64,000 bases of DNA from Hymenobacter convexus (GCF_030580955.1 NZ_JAUQON010000004.1:62001-126000), one strand, 5' to 3'; shown: positions 36,201-44,110, counted from the first letter of the stretch. A program made the numbers and translations. The notes: generated from the sequence alone by a model not told the origin.

Positions 36201-36541
36201 GCGGCGCGCGGGTGCGCCGGGTGGCGGGCCGCAAAATCGAGAATCAAGCCTTCGGCGTCGGGGTGCGAGAGGTAGAGGCCGCTCACGGCGTAGTAGTACT
36301 CGGCATCGGCAGTGCGGTCGCCGGCGGCGGGGCCGGCCTGGCTGCTGTGCACCGGCTCAATGGTCAAGTACTGCCGAAACGCCTCCTGGGCCGCGCCGTA
36401 CTGGGCGCGGTCGAACAGCTCCAACCCTTCCTGAAAATGTCGTTCGTCGGAGGCGAAAACCTGGGTTTGCTGGGCCTGGGCGGCCAGGGGCGCCGCAGCG
36501 CTCAGCGTGGCGGCCAGCGCCAGCCGGGGAAATAGCTTCAT
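33287..36541 (-). CDS. Large periplasmic TPR protein
   Basis: A 1084-residue protein. The ATG at 36541 starts a signal peptide (MKLFPRLALAATLSAAAPLA, cut near AQAQ); the longer frame lacks one. The mature part is about 25 tandem TPR units, for example YYYAVSGLYLSHPDAEGLIL, YAAARADLSVAGQNDAYKPV and AYYNTKQYDKARPQFNAFLN. The last ~75 residues are Pro/Lys/Thr/Ala-rich low complexity. It resembles YbgF/CpoB-type TPR partners of Tol/TonB systems in a greatly expanded form. First gene of the envelope operon that runs down to tonB. Confidence 0.87.
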   Translation of the reverse strand: MKLFPRLALAATLSAAAPLAAQAQQTQVFASDERHFQEGLELFDRAQYGAAQEAFRQYLTIEPVHSSQAGPAAGDRTADAEYYYAVSGLYLSHPDAEGLILDFAARHPAHPRAASAYFELGKFYFDQKNYESAIRYFAKVAPDNLSNDQRAESDFKLGYSYFEQKDYEKARLLFDRNKQVQSQYKYASSYYAGYLGYRAGDYAAARADLSVAGQNDAYKPVVPAVMTQIYYREGNYDGLITYATKSLQDTPPPQNADEIQLLLGDAYYQKGQYKEAAENFDKYAVLHKGKIEPALEYKIGFANYKMGDFKGAIASLRNVAVRRDSLGQNAAYHLGLSYIQTNQKPQAVTAFDAARQSTFDKGIAENATLKLGQVQYELGNLPEVIAVLRDFRKKFPRSKNQPVVDDLLSKSFLSSTDYNQALTYLESIDDRSAQLDATYQRVAYSQAATLYNNGNYAEALPLLDKSLKFPSDDALRAAAQVLRGEIFSVGQKYPDAITAYVAAARSARQGGVSPEEKDFEQKARYGLGYAYYNTKQYDKARPQFNAFLNDDAAKSDDPNYYDATLRLADTYYVSKSYAQALTLYDKVITANAADKDYAYYQKGRTLGLMGRRDEANSTLAALLKSSPNSRYAEDAVFQQAQLSFEAGEYQPAVDGFSKLIANRPNSPLLPQALQKRGVSYANLQQQDKAVLDFQKVLADYPRSEAAAQAIYSLQESLTALGRTEEFDAALASFKIQNPDSKATESVEFEAAKSLYLAEKYKPAILRLESYLKQYPQSALGPDARFFLADSYVKTGDKQQGLTRLRDVVTEGKSEFVNRAVGRLADLEYENKNYAEAAKYYERLRGASTNRREVANATLGQMRSLYEAGDYPGTRRVAEELRAQAGATANATNSALLYLGKASYRAESYDQAATELAAAVAAAPNDVNGAEAQYFLAQTLFKQKKNEEAIAAALKVNSNFSSYPLWQGRAFLLVADVYAAEGDNFQARGTLNSLVDNNFPVAEVLEAAKQRLKTLGADQPEETEPVKPTPKAPAKTPAKAPAPTKAATPATKPATPPAPAKGKTTVPRSNLRGTTTAPADTATQR

Positions 36542-36671
36542 GAAAATACCTGTCGTGGAGGGGCCGCACCGGGCCCGGGAACTCGCCAAAAGTAGCGATA
36601 AATGCCCGTAGGTTGCCCAGCCAACGCCGAAAGGCGGGTTTCATTGCCATTAGGAGCGTGTGATGCCGGCT

Positions 36672-37580
36672 TCAGTTCGCCCGCACCGTATAGGGCACCT
36701 TCACGGTGAAGGTCGAATCCCGGCCTTTCACCAAGGCCCGAATCCGGCCGGTCCAGTAGGCTTTCCCGTCTAGGGCTGGGCCTGCAGGTGGCGGCACGGT
36801 GAATTCTACACGACCGCGCTTGTCCGGCCCCACGGCTACCGGGCGGCCGTTCATGGTCATGCCCAGCACGGGCAGGCGGTAGACGGAAGTCAGGAATAGC
36901 TCCGCTTTGTATTTATCGCCCACGGCTACGGTGTTCGACTCGGCATAAGCGGAGGCGCCAACCGCATCGAAAATGATGTTTAAGCCACAGCCTATTTTCT
37001 CGTTTTGATGTTGCAGGGCCAGCCGCTCACACTCCCGAATGGTGGCTTCCTGCTGCGTTAGCAAGGCCAATTTTGCGGGCAACGAATGGCCGGTGGGCCA
37101 GCCAGCTTGGCGATGTTTGGTGACCAGAAATTGTAAATCGGCCATTTTGCCCTCAGTTGGGGCAGTCTCCACCTTCTTAAGGTAAGCCATGTAGGCCAGC
37201 ACCGCCCGCCCCGCCCGTTCCCGAGCGTCGGCCGGGCCTGCCTCGCGGGTCCGGGCCACTTGGTTCATTTGTAAAGCTCGCCGCAGGACCCGGATGGTTT
37301 TCACCGCTTGGTCGGCCCGTTGGCGAATTTCATCCGTTTGCCATAGCAGCTCCAAATCCCGTGGCTGATTCTGGTTTCTACTTATCAACTGATGCATTTT
37401 GTGCAGGGTCATTTCCGCGTCGGTTTGCGCGCGCTCGTTGCTTACCTGCAGCGTCGCATCCAGCAGTTGCAGCACTTGCTGCGCCTGTCGGTGCTGCCAA
37501 TAGCTGTAGCCCGCTGCCCCGGCCAGAAGCATTCCAATTACCCAATACAGTGCGTCCCAATACAGTGCGTTTGGCTTCAT
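36672..37580 (-). CDS. GldM-like single-span membrane protein
   Basis: A 302-residue protein starting at ATG 37580. A transmembrane helix lies at about 10-28 (YWVIGMLLAGAAGYSYW). A helical region with QTDAEMTLHKMHQLI and many Gln/Arg follows. The C-terminal half has an Ig-like domain with AYAESNTVAVGDKYKAELFL, FTVPPPAGPALDGKAYWTGR and FTVKVPYTVRAN, the style of the first periplasmic domain of gliding/T9SS motor protein GldM. It is much shorter than GldM (about 500 residues) and no gldKLN neighbours exist, so it is a stand-alone relative. The N-terminus repeats NALYWDALYW because of a 15-bp tandem duplication. Confidence 0.65.
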   Translation of the reverse strand: MKPNALYWDALYWVIGMLLAGAAGYSYWQHRQAQQVLQLLDATLQVSNERAQTDAEMTLHKMHQLISRNQNQPRDLELLWQTDEIRQRADQAVKTIRVLRRALQMNQVARTREAGPADARERAGRAVLAYMAYLKKVETAPTEGKMADLQFLVTKHRQAGWPTGHSLPAKLALLTQQEATIRECERLALQHQNEKIGCGLNIIFDAVGASAYAESNTVAVGDKYKAELFLTSVYRLPVLGMTMNGRPVAVGPDKRGRVEFTVPPPAGPALDGKAYWTGRIRALVKGRDSTFTVKVPYTVRAN

Positions 37581-37731
37581 GTGAGCGGGCCTTTTGGTCG
37601 TGAGGTGAGGACCTGACAAATAACGAGCACCCTACAGGCTTTTATTTCACCAGCCCAGCAGCTAAGCTCCACCACAGCCACTTGCCCACCCTGAGCGTAT
37701 ACCAAAGCCACTAAAATCACCGCCGTTGCGC

Positions 37732-38274
37732 ATGAAACCCATCCTCTTCCTCCTGCTCCTGCTGGCACTCTCCGGTTGCGCCGCCGAACAAGTTCAGAAT
37801 ACCGAGCAGCAGCCCAACGTTGATTTCCGGGCCTACAAAACCTATAATTTCATGGACGTGACGGCCCGAAATGAAGCGGCCTTTCAAGGTCCGGGCACCG
37901 GTGTCGAAACGCTCAAAGCGGCTATCGGCCGCGAAATGGCGCGGCGCGGCTACCAACTCGCCGCCTCGCCCGACTTGCTCGTGAACATCGGCGTGGTGAC
38001 GCAGGACAAGGTGCAAACCCGCGAAACCACCCTGCGCGACGCGCCCATTTACCTGGGCCAGCGCAACTACCATTGGCAAAGCCAAGATGTCGTGGTCGGC
38101 CATTATGAAGAAGGCACGGCCACGGTTGAAATCGTGGATGCGGCCCGCCAGGAGCTCATTTGGCAGGGCTCCGTACAAAGCATCCTCAGCCCCAATCCCG
38201 ACAAGCTGACCAAGCGCATCGATGCGGCCGTAGCGGCGTTGTTTGAGAAGTATCCGGTGCCACCCACCCGGTAG
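37732..38274 (+). CDS. DUF4136 lipoprotein
   Basis: A 180-residue lipoprotein. A TTG two codons upstream is open, but ATG 37732 gives MKPILFLLLLLALSGCAAEQ with a perfect lipobox LSGC. The mature part matches DUF4136: VDFRAYKTYNFMDVTARNEA, IGREMARRGYQLAASPDLLV, then a beta-rich part with VEIVDAARQELIWQGSVQS and a C-terminal helix (ITKRI-like, VAALFEKYPVPP). Function of the family is unknown. It ends 10 bases before the next gene, so they form a pair. Confidence 0.9.
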   Translation: MKPILFLLLLLALSGCAAEQVQNTEQQPNVDFRAYKTYNFMDVTARNEAAFQGPGTGVETLKAAIGREMARRGYQLAASPDLLVNIGVVTQDKVQTRETTLRDAPIYLGQRNYHWQSQDVVVGHYEEGTATVEIVDAARQELIWQGSVQSILSPNPDKLTKRIDAAVAALFEKYPVPPTR

Positions 38275-38284
38275 TTTTCCGTCC

Positions 38285-38827
38285 ATGAATGCGCTTTATC
38301 TGGTAGCCCTGCTGCCCCCGGAATCCGTCTTTTCTGAAACCTGGGCTTTGAAGCAGGAAGTCCACCGCCTCACCGGGAGCCGCAATGCCGTTGGCCTGCC
38401 GCCGCACATCACGCTCATACCGCCCCTGCGCCAGCCCGATGCCTTCGAGGCCGCCTGCACGGCCACACTGACTGAATTTGCGGCCACACAGCAGCCGTTT
38501 TCGGTGAGCTTGGATGGGTTTGCCTGGTTCGACAACCGTACGTTGTTCGTGCAGGTGAGCGAAGCCAGGGCGCTCCAATCCTTCCACGCAGCATTGATGG
38601 ACTGGTGCCAAACCCGTTTGCCCGCAGTGCCGCCGGAAAAGCGTCCCTTCACCCCCCACCTCACGCTGGCCACCCGCGACCTGCCGCCTGCGCAGGTCCC
38701 GGCATTGCGCGAGTTGTTTGCGGCCCGTTCCTACGCCGGCGCGTTTGTCGTCCACAACATCACCCTTTTCCGACACGATGGCCAGCATTGGCAGCCGCGG
38801 GCCACATTCGCGCTGCGAACTCTGTGA
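38285..38827 (+). CDS. 2'-5' RNA ligase-like 2H phosphoesterase
   Basis: A 180-residue protein of the LigT/2H superfamily, with two HxT motifs: GLPPHITLIPPL (about 40) and FTPHLTLATRDL (about 122). The beginning MNALYLVALLPPE is typical. Members open or form 2',5' or cyclic phosphodiester bonds in RNA or nucleotides; the physiological substrate is rarely known. The ATG at 38285 is used; the frame upstream overlaps the previous gene. A bidirectional terminator follows. Confidence 0.9.
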   Translation: MNALYLVALLPPESVFSETWALKQEVHRLTGSRNAVGLPPHITLIPPLRQPDAFEAACTATLTEFAATQQPFSVSLDGFAWFDNRTLFVQVSEARALQSFHAALMDWCQTRLPAVPPEKRPFTPHLTLATRDLPPAQVPALRELFAARSYAGAFVVHNITLFRHDGQHWQPRATFALRTL

Positions 38828-38873
38828 GGTGATTACGAATCCGAAGCCTGCCTGACAGGAATTCCCCGAACTC

Positions 38874-38909
38874 AAAAAGCCCCGGCAGCAGTCGTTGCCG
38901 GGGCTTTTT
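38874..38909. terminator. Bidirectional terminator
   Basis: AAAAAGCCCCGGCA pairs with TGCCGGGGCTTTTT between two convergent genes. Confidence 0.85.
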
Positions 38910-38934
38910 ATGAGTTGGCGTAATTGTAGCCGTG

Positions 38935-39132
38935 CTACTCTTTGAACTTGGGCGCAATGCCGGGCACGTTCAAATTGCCATTCTTATAACGCTTGTACAG
39001 GTAGGCGGCGCCAGCCGCCAGCAAAGCGCCCTTGACCAGACTGCCCGACGTCGAGCCGCCGGCGCGGGTACCATCTTCGTTCTTACGGCCGCCAAACAGG
39101 CCGGCAATCATGCCTCCAAGGGTATTGCTCAT
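38935..39132 (-). CDS. Small Gly-rich protein, unknown function
   Basis: A 65-residue protein (MSNTLGGMIAGLFGGRKNED ... YLYKRYKNGNLNVPG) with Gly-rich N-terminus, a short hydrophobic stretch (LVKGALLAAGAAYLYKRY) and a basic tail. ATG start, own terminator. Convergent with the 2H gene. It resembles small membrane-associated proteins of unknown role; no family name is offered. Confidence 0.65.
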   Translation of the reverse strand: MSNTLGGMIAGLFGGRKNEDGTRAGGSTSGSLVKGALLAAGAAYLYKRYKNGNLNVPGIAPKFKE

Positions 39133-39189
39133 GGGTGAAATCAGATTTAAGGTGGATGTCTGACTTCTACGCAGCCCGCGCCGGACGCG

Positions 39190-40248
39190 TTACGCCAGCA
39201 CCCCGGGCGGCACCGGGTGCAGAATCAGCCACACCAGCTCCCGCAGAATCTCGGCGTCGTCCATCGAGCCGCTCTCGATGCCCTTACTCTGCGCATCGGC
39301 CCGCCGGATGCTGTGGATGAGGCCCACTACCCGCTCGGGCGGAAACACACGCAGGGCCTGCTGCGCCTCCTTCTGGGCAAAGCTGTTGGTGATGCCCAAG
39401 CTTTTGAACACGCCATCGGGCGGGTTGGGGCCGGCCTGATGCAGCACCAGCAGCCGGCTGAAGAAGTTGAACAGCAGCGTCAGATTCGGAATGAGCGGGT
39501 TGGCTTTGGGGTTGGCGGCGAAGTAGGCCAGAATGCGGTTGGCCTTGAGTACGTCGCGCTGCACCAGCGCCTTTTGCAGCTCAAAAATGTTGTAGTCCTT
39601 GCTAATGCCCACCATGCGCTGCACCAACTCCTCGTCGATGGGCTGGTTATGCTTCAGATTGAGCACCAGCTTGTCGACCTCGTTGGCCAGCCGGCCCAGG
39701 TCGGCCCCGATGTACTCGGCCAGCATGGCCGTGGCCTGCCCTGTGATTTGCAGGCCGCGGGCCCGCACGTTGGCCGTGAGCCACTGCGGCACCTGGTTGT
39801 CGTAGAGCTTCTTGCTGGTCATCAGCACGGCCGGCGACTCTTTGCCGCTGAGTAGCTTGCCCAGCTTCTTGCGGCTGTCCAGCGTTTTGTGCTTGTAGCA
39901 AAACACCAATACGGTGCTCGGGAGTGGGTTTTTCAGGTAAGCTTCCAGGAAAGGCCAGCTCCGCTCCTGCTCCAAATCGGCCACCGTCTGGGCTTCCTTC
40001 ACGATGACAACCGAACGCTCGGCCATCATCGGAAACCGCTTGGCTTGGCCCAGAATGGCCGTCACGTCCACGTCCTTGCCATACACCACCACTTGGTTGA
40101 AGCTGCGCTCGTGCTCGGCCAGCGCGGTTTTTTCAATCAAATCGGCCACCACGTCGATGTAGTACGGCTCCTCGCCCTGCAAAAAATACACGGGCTGAAA
40201 CTGCCGCTGCTGCAGCTGCTTAAGTATCGCGTCGGCTTCCTGTATCAA
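39190..40248 (-). CDS. holA: DNA polymerase III subunit delta
   Basis: A 352-residue clamp-loader subunit that opens the sliding clamp. Motifs: QFQPVYFLQGEEPYYIDVVA at the start, KRFPMMAERSVVIVKEAQ, VLVFCYKHKTLDSRKKLG, MLAEYIGADLGRLANEVDKL and the C-terminal RLLVLHQAGPNP region. The frame stays open to 40410, but a TTG at 40248 gives MIQEADAILKQLQQRQF, matching where the family begins, and it lies 84 bases from a TACCTTTG promoter. A word-repeat leader sits between promoter and start. ATG is absent at this position. Confidence 0.9.
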   Translation of the reverse strand: MIQEADAILKQLQQRQFQPVYFLQGEEPYYIDVVADLIEKTALAEHERSFNQVVVYGKDVDVTAILGQAKRFPMMAERSVVIVKEAQTVADLEQERSWPFLEAYLKNPLPSTVLVFCYKHKTLDSRKKLGKLLSGKESPAVLMTSKKLYDNQVPQWLTANVRARGLQITGQATAMLAEYIGADLGRLANEVDKLVLNLKHNQPIDEELVQRMVGISKDYNIFELQKALVQRDVLKANRILAYFAANPKANPLIPNLTLLFNFFSRLLVLHQAGPNPPDGVFKSLGITNSFAQKEAQQALRVFPPERVVGLIHSIRRADAQSKGIESGSMDDAEILRELVWLILHPVPPGVLA

Positions 40249-40293
40249 TGGGCGAATTGTTGGATGGGTGAATAGCTGAATAGTTGAACTGTT
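40249..40293. repeat. Left arm of inverted leader repeat (holA side)
   Basis: AATTGTTGGATGGGTGAAT, then words of the same type, pairs with 40391-40440 on the tyrS side. It forms the 5' untranslated region of holA directly before its TTG. Confidence 0.6.
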
Positions 40294-40331
40294 GGAAGGC
40301 GTAAACCAGCCATGCCATTCAAGAGGATTAA

Positions 40332-40339
40332 CAAAGGTA
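40332..40339 (-). promoter_or_regulatory. Promoter -7 element for holA
   Basis: TACCTTTG on the minus strand, a perfect TAnnTTTG, 84 bases from the holA TTG start. No clear -33 TTG at the usual spacing. Confidence 0.55.
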
Positions 40340-40350
40340 AAACCGCCTAG

Positions 40351-40358
40351 TACCTTTG
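40351..40358 (+). promoter_or_regulatory. Promoter -7 element for tyrS
   Basis: TACCTTTG on the plus strand, only 11 bases from the minus-strand copy, 84 bases before the tyrS TTG start. The two elements are arranged back to back. Confidence 0.55.
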
Positions 40359-40390
40359 GGCTGAAATACCAGGTAGAATGGACCATTGTT

Positions 40391-40440
40391 CCAGCTAACA
40401 ATTCACCCATTTAGCCATTCACCCATCCAACAATTCAGCC
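40391..40440. repeat. Right arm of inverted leader repeat (tyrS side)
   Basis: CAATTCACCCATTTAGCC followed by ATTCACCCATCCAACAATTC is the near-reverse complement of 40249-40293. It forms the tyrS leader directly before its TTG. Confidence 0.6.
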
Positions 40441-40441
40441 C

Positions 40442-41752
40442 TTGAACCTGATTGAAGAACTGACGTGGCGCGGCATGTACCACGATTCCATGCCCGGCAC
40501 CGCCGAACACCTTGCCGCCAACGCCCCCATCACCGGCTACATTGGTTTCGACCCCACGGCCGCCTCGCTGCACATCGGCAACCTGGCCACCATTATGCTG
40601 CTGGTGCATTTGCAGCGCGCCGGCCACCGCCCCGTGGCCCTGGTAGGCGGCGCCACCGGCATGATTGGCGACCCCAGCGGCAAATCGGCCGAGCGCAACC
40701 TGCTCGACGAAGCCACCCTGCGCCACAACCAGGCCGGCATCCAGGCCCAGCTGGAAAAATTTCTGGATTTCAGTGAAGGTCCCACCGGCGCGCTGGTCGT
40801 GAACAACTACGACTGGTTCAAGGAAATCGGCTTTCTGGGCTTCCTGCGCGAAGTGGGCAAGCACCTCACCGTGAACTACATGATGGCCAAGGATTCGGTG
40901 AAGCGCCGCATCGGCGGCGGTGAAGACGCCGACAGCAGCGGCATCAGCTACACCGAGTTCAGCTACCAGCTGCTGCAGGGCTACGACTTCGTGCACCTCA
41001 ACAAAACCCTCGGCTGCACCCTGCAAATGGGCGCCAGCGACCAGTGGGGCAACATCACCACCGGCACCGAGCTTATCCGCCGCATGGCCAACGCCGAAGG
41101 CACCGAAGCCAAAGCCTACGCCCTCACCGGCCAGCTCATCACCAAGGCCGACGGCACCAAATACGGCAAATCCGAAACCGGCACCGTCTGGCTCGACCCC
41201 GCCCTCACCTCGCCCTACCAGTTCTATCAGTTCTTCCTCAACTCGGCCGACGCCGACGCCCCGCGCCTCATCCGCGTCTTCACGCTGCTGAGCGAAGAAG
41301 AAATAAACGCCATTGAAGCCGAGCACGCCGCGGCCCCGCACCTGCGCACCCTGCAAAAGGCCCTGGCCGCCGACGTCACCACCCGCGTCCATTCCGCCGA
41401 AGCCACCGAAGCCGCCATTGCCGCCTCCCAGGTCCTCTTCGGCGGCGGCGACCTCGCCTCGCTCGATGAAGCCACCCTGCTCGACGTTTTTGCCGGCGTA
41501 CCGCACCTGCGGGTGCCACGTACCGAGCTGGTCGGCCTCAACGCCGCCACCTTCCTCAGCGATTTCACCGAGCACAAAATCTTCCCCTCCAAAGGCGAAG
41601 CCCGCAAGATGATTCAGGCCGGCGGCGTGAGCATCAACCGCGAAAAGGTTGCTTCTGCCGATGCGCTGGTTGCGGCGGCGCAGCACCTGGCCGGCAGATA
41701 CCTCGTGGTGCAGAAGGGCAAGAAGAATTACTTCCTGGTCGAACTGGTGTAG
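40442..41752 (+). CDS. tyrS: Tyrosyl-tRNA synthetase
   Basis: A 436-residue class I aminoacyl-tRNA synthetase. The start is TTG (TTGAACCTGATTGAAGAACT). The HIGH-type motif is in [12 protein letters not shown], tyrosine recognition in [14 protein letters not shown] and [15 protein letters not shown], and the KMSKS-equivalent is [11 protein letters not shown]. The C-terminal S4-like RNA-binding domain is at about 365-436 ([20 protein letters not shown]). Length normal. Same 84-base leader layout as the divergent holA. Confidence 0.96.
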   Translation: MNLIEELTWRGMYHDSMPGTAEHLAANAPITGYIGFDPTAASLHIGNLATIMLLVHLQRAGHRPVALVGGATGMIGDPSGKSAERNLLDEATLRHNQAGIQAQLEKFLDFSEGPTGALVVNNYDWFKEIGFLGFLREVGKHLTVNYMMAKDSVKRRIGGGEDADSSGISYTEFSYQLLQGYDFVHLNKTLGCTLQMGASDQWGNITTGTELIRRMANAEGTEAKAYALTGQLITKADGTKYGKSETGTVWLDPALTSPYQFYQFFLNSADADAPRLIRVFTLLSEEEINAIEAEHAAAPHLRTLQKALAADVTTRVHSAEATEAAIAASQVLFGGGDLASLDEATLLDVFAGVPHLRVPRTELVGLNAATFLSDFTEHKIFPSKGEARKMIQAGGVSINREKVASADALVAAAQHLAGRYLVVQKGKKNYFLVELV

Positions 41753-41768
41753 TTAACGAATCAACCAG

Positions 41769-41870
41769 AACGTCATGCAGAGCGCAGCGAAGCATCTCGC
41801 GTGCTTCACTAGCCTTTTTGTTTGAGTCGCTACCACACGCGAGATGCTTCGCTGCGCTCTGCATGACGTT
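41769..41870. repeat. ~100-bp inverted repeat, copy A (perfect 35-bp stem)
   Basis: AACGTCATGCAGAGCGCAGC and onward to CTCGCGTG is exactly reverse-complemented at the other end, giving a perfect 35-bp stem around a 32-base loop. Related copies lie at 43964, 48311 and 58503 with variants of CATGCTGAGCG...CGAAGCATCTC. Confidence 0.85.
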
Positions 41871-41877
41871 CAATTCC

Positions 41878-41912
41878 AAAAAAAAGGCCCCACCAATCGG
41901 TGGGGCCTTTTT
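41878..41912. terminator. Bidirectional terminator between tyrS and histone-like gene
   Basis: AAAAAGGCCCCACC pairs with GGTGGGGCCTTTTT, T-runs on both strands. Confidence 0.85.
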
Positions 41913-41969
41913 CGTTCGTCCACAAAATCCGCGGAACTCGTTCGAATCCGCGCGAATCCATGGTCCAGA

Positions 41970-42242
41970 CTACTTCTTAGCCGGAGCTTTCTTGGCCGGA
42001 GCGGCTTTAGCAGCGGGAGCGGCTTTCTTAGCGGCCGGAGCTTTGGCAGCCGGAGCAGCCGAGGCAGCGCCAGCGTTTTTGGTGTTCTGCACTTCGGTGC
42101 GGAACGCCTGGGCCATCGTCTTCAGCTCCTGCATGCCTTTGCGCACGCGGGTGCCGGCAGCAGCGTTCTGCTTGTCGTAGAATTTCGAGAAATCGTCTTC
42201 GAGCGACATCACGAGGTCCTTCAGTTTACCAAAATTGTTCAT
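41970..42242 (-). CDS. Histone H1-like DNA-binding protein
   Basis: A 90-residue protein. Residues 1-55 form a helical region (MNNFGKLKDLVMSLEDDFSK, VRKGMQELKTMAQAFRTEV). The C-terminal 35 residues are Ala/Lys/Pro repeats (AAKAPAAKKAAPAAKAAPAK), the lysine-rich tail of histone H1/Hc1-like nucleoid proteins of Bacteroidota. It probably binds DNA without sequence specificity. ATG start; transcription ends in the shared terminator. Confidence 0.88.
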   Translation of the reverse strand: MNNFGKLKDLVMSLEDDFSKFYDKQNAAAGTRVRKGMQELKTMAQAFRTEVQNTKNAGAASAAPAAKAPAAKKAAPAAKAAPAKKAPAKK

Positions 42243-42495
42243 TGGAAGTTGGGGTTGGGGGTGAAAAATGAGTTTACAGTGGTGTTAAGCCGGCCCTAAT
42301 ATACAGGGATTTCAAATGCAAGCAAGTTTTTCACTTTTTTTTAAAAACCCCCTCCCCGCCTTTCAGGGGCCTATTTGTCGAAAAAAAAGGCCCTTTGCGC
42401 AAAGTGCACCCCGCGCCACTCTATTGGAATAGTTCAAAAACAAAAACGCGGGCCGCCCCAGAGGGCAACCCGCGTCAGTGTCGGACAGGACATTT

Positions 42496-43797
42496 TTATA
42501 CGGCCTCCGGAATCGCAGTCGTGCGGCTGTAGAGGCCCTTTTTGAGCTTATCGGCCACGGCTTCAAACGCCACAATCGTTTCCTCTACATCGGCCAGCGT
42601 ATGGGCGGCCGTGGGGATGATGCGCAGCATAATCACACCTTTCGGCACCACCGGATACACAACAATAGAGCAGAAAATGCCGTGATTCTCACGCAAATCC
42701 AGCGTAATTTGAGTTGCGTCGGGGATGTCGCCCTCCAGCAGCACGGGCGTCACACACGAAGTGGTGGTGCCCAGGTTGAAGCCTTTTTCGCGCAGGCCGC
42801 TCTGCATGGCCCGCACAATCGTCCAGAGGTTTTCCTTAAGCTCCGGTTGGGTGCGCAGCAACTCCAACCGCTTTAGCGCGCCCACCACCAGGGGCATGGG
42901 CAGCGATTTGGCGAAAATCTGGCTGCGCATGTTGTAACGCAAATAGTCAATTACGCTTTCGGGCCCGGCCACGAACGCGCCGATGCTCGCCATGCTCTTA
43001 GCAAAGGTCGAAAAATAAAGGTCGATGCCGTCCTGAACGCCCTGTTCTTCGCCCGTTCCGGCCCCGGTGGCGCCCATCGTGCCAAAACCATGAGCATCGT
43101 CAACGAACAAGCGGAAGGAGTATTTTTTCTTCAGGGCCACCACGCCGCGCAGGTCGCCCTGGTTGCCCGACATGCCGAACACGCCCTCCGTAATCACGAA
43201 GATGCCGCCGCCGGTTTCGTCGGTGATGCGCTTGGCGCGCTCCAACTGCTTTTCGAGGCTGGCCATGTTGTTGTGCGTATATACAAAGCGCTTGCCGGCG
43301 TGCAGGCGCACCCCGTCGATGATGCAGGCGTGCGACTCGGCGTCGTACACAATTACGTCGTGGCGGTTCACCATGGCGTCGATGATGGACACCACGCCCT
43401 GGTAGCCGAAGTTGAGCAGCGTGGCCGAGGGCTTCATCACCATTTCGGCCAGTTCGTCTTCCAGCTGCTCGTGCAGGGTCGAGTTGCCGCTCATCATGCG
43501 CGCGCCCATGGGCAGGGCCATGCCGTAGTCGGCCGCGGCGTCGGCATCGGCCTTGCGCACCTCGGGATGGTTGGCGAGGCCGAGGTAGTTGTTCAAACTC
43601 CAGGTGAGCACTTCTTTGCCCCGGAAAATCATGCGGGGCTTGATTTCACCTTCCAGCTTGGGGAAAGCAAAGTAGCCGTGCGCGTAGCTTGAATGCGAGC
43701 CCAGAGGCCCGCGGTTGGCCGAAACCCGGTCAAAAATATCCACTGAAAAAACGGAAATAGGGTGAGAAAAGAGCGGAAGTACAGCCGCTTCGGGCAT
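42496..43797 (-). CDS. Alpha-oxoamine synthase (serine palmitoyltransferase / cysteate acyltransferase type)
   Basis: A 433-residue PLP enzyme of the AONS/KBL/SPT family. Signatures: VLTWSLNNYLGLANHPEV, MPMGARMMSGNSTLHEQLED, VYDAESHACIIDGVRLH, FVITEGVFGMSGNQGDL, RLFVDDAHGFGTMG and the PLP lysine in YFSTFAKSMASIGAF. Relatives in Bacteroidota condense an amino acid with an acyl thioester to start sphingolipid or sulfonolipid (capnine) synthesis. Which amino acid, serine or cysteate, cannot be told from sequence by eye. Other candidates (biotin or heme AOS) are less likely, because no bio or hem genes are near. Monocistronic with its own promoter. Confidence 0.88.
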   Translation of the reverse strand: MPEAAVLPLFSHPISVFSVDIFDRVSANRGPLGSHSSYAHGYFAFPKLEGEIKPRMIFRGKEVLTWSLNNYLGLANHPEVRKADADAAADYGMALPMGARMMSGNSTLHEQLEDELAEMVMKPSATLLNFGYQGVVSIIDAMVNRHDVIVYDAESHACIIDGVRLHAGKRFVYTHNNMASLEKQLERAKRITDETGGGIFVITEGVFGMSGNQGDLRGVVALKKKYSFRLFVDDAHGFGTMGATGAGTGEEQGVQDGIDLYFSTFAKSMASIGAFVAGPESVIDYLRYNMRSQIFAKSLPMPLVVGALKRLELLRTQPELKENLWTIVRAMQSGLREKGFNLGTTTSCVTPVLLEGDIPDATQITLDLRENHGIFCSIVVYPVVPKGVIMLRIIPTAAHTLADVEETIVAFEAVADKLKKGLYSRTTAIPEAV

Positions 43798-43834
43798 TGC
43801 AAATGATTTCGCAACCCAAAACGGGGGCTAACCA

Positions 43835-43842
43835 CAAAGGTA
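43835..43842 (-). promoter_or_regulatory. Promoter -7 element of the alpha-oxoamine synthase gene
   Basis: TACCTTTG on the minus strand, 37 bases before the ATG at 43797. -33 TTG not obvious. Confidence 0.5.
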
Positions 43843-43963
43843 ACCCCGCGTCGCGGATGTGCATAATTTGGGCTTAATAACCCGGCAATGGGCCGTGGGT
43901 TTGGAGTTGGGAGCAGGTTTCACAGTTTCTTTGTGGCTGCTTTCTAATCGTCGAACTAGAAAG

Positions 43964-44068
43964 AACGTCATGCTGAGCGCAGTCGAAGCATTTCTACCGC
44001 ACAACTAATCCGAGCGAATGAAATTACTTCGGCGGTAGAGATGCTTCGACTGCGCTCAGCATGACGTT
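43964..44068. repeat. ~100-bp inverted repeat, copy B
   Basis: AACGTCATGCTGAGCGCAGT and the following CGAAGCATTTCTACCGC mirror GCGGTAGAGATGCTTCGACTG and onward to ATGACGTT, one mismatch in ~37 bp. Lies between divergent genes upstream of accC. Confidence 0.85.
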
Positions 44069-44110
44069 TAATTAAACCCAAAGGCTTCTTCGTTCTCCTC
44101 TCCCACCCAC

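Noticed and set aside
40403..41686. 427-codon minus-strand frame antisense to tyrS
   Set aside because: Shadow of tyrS; no domain.
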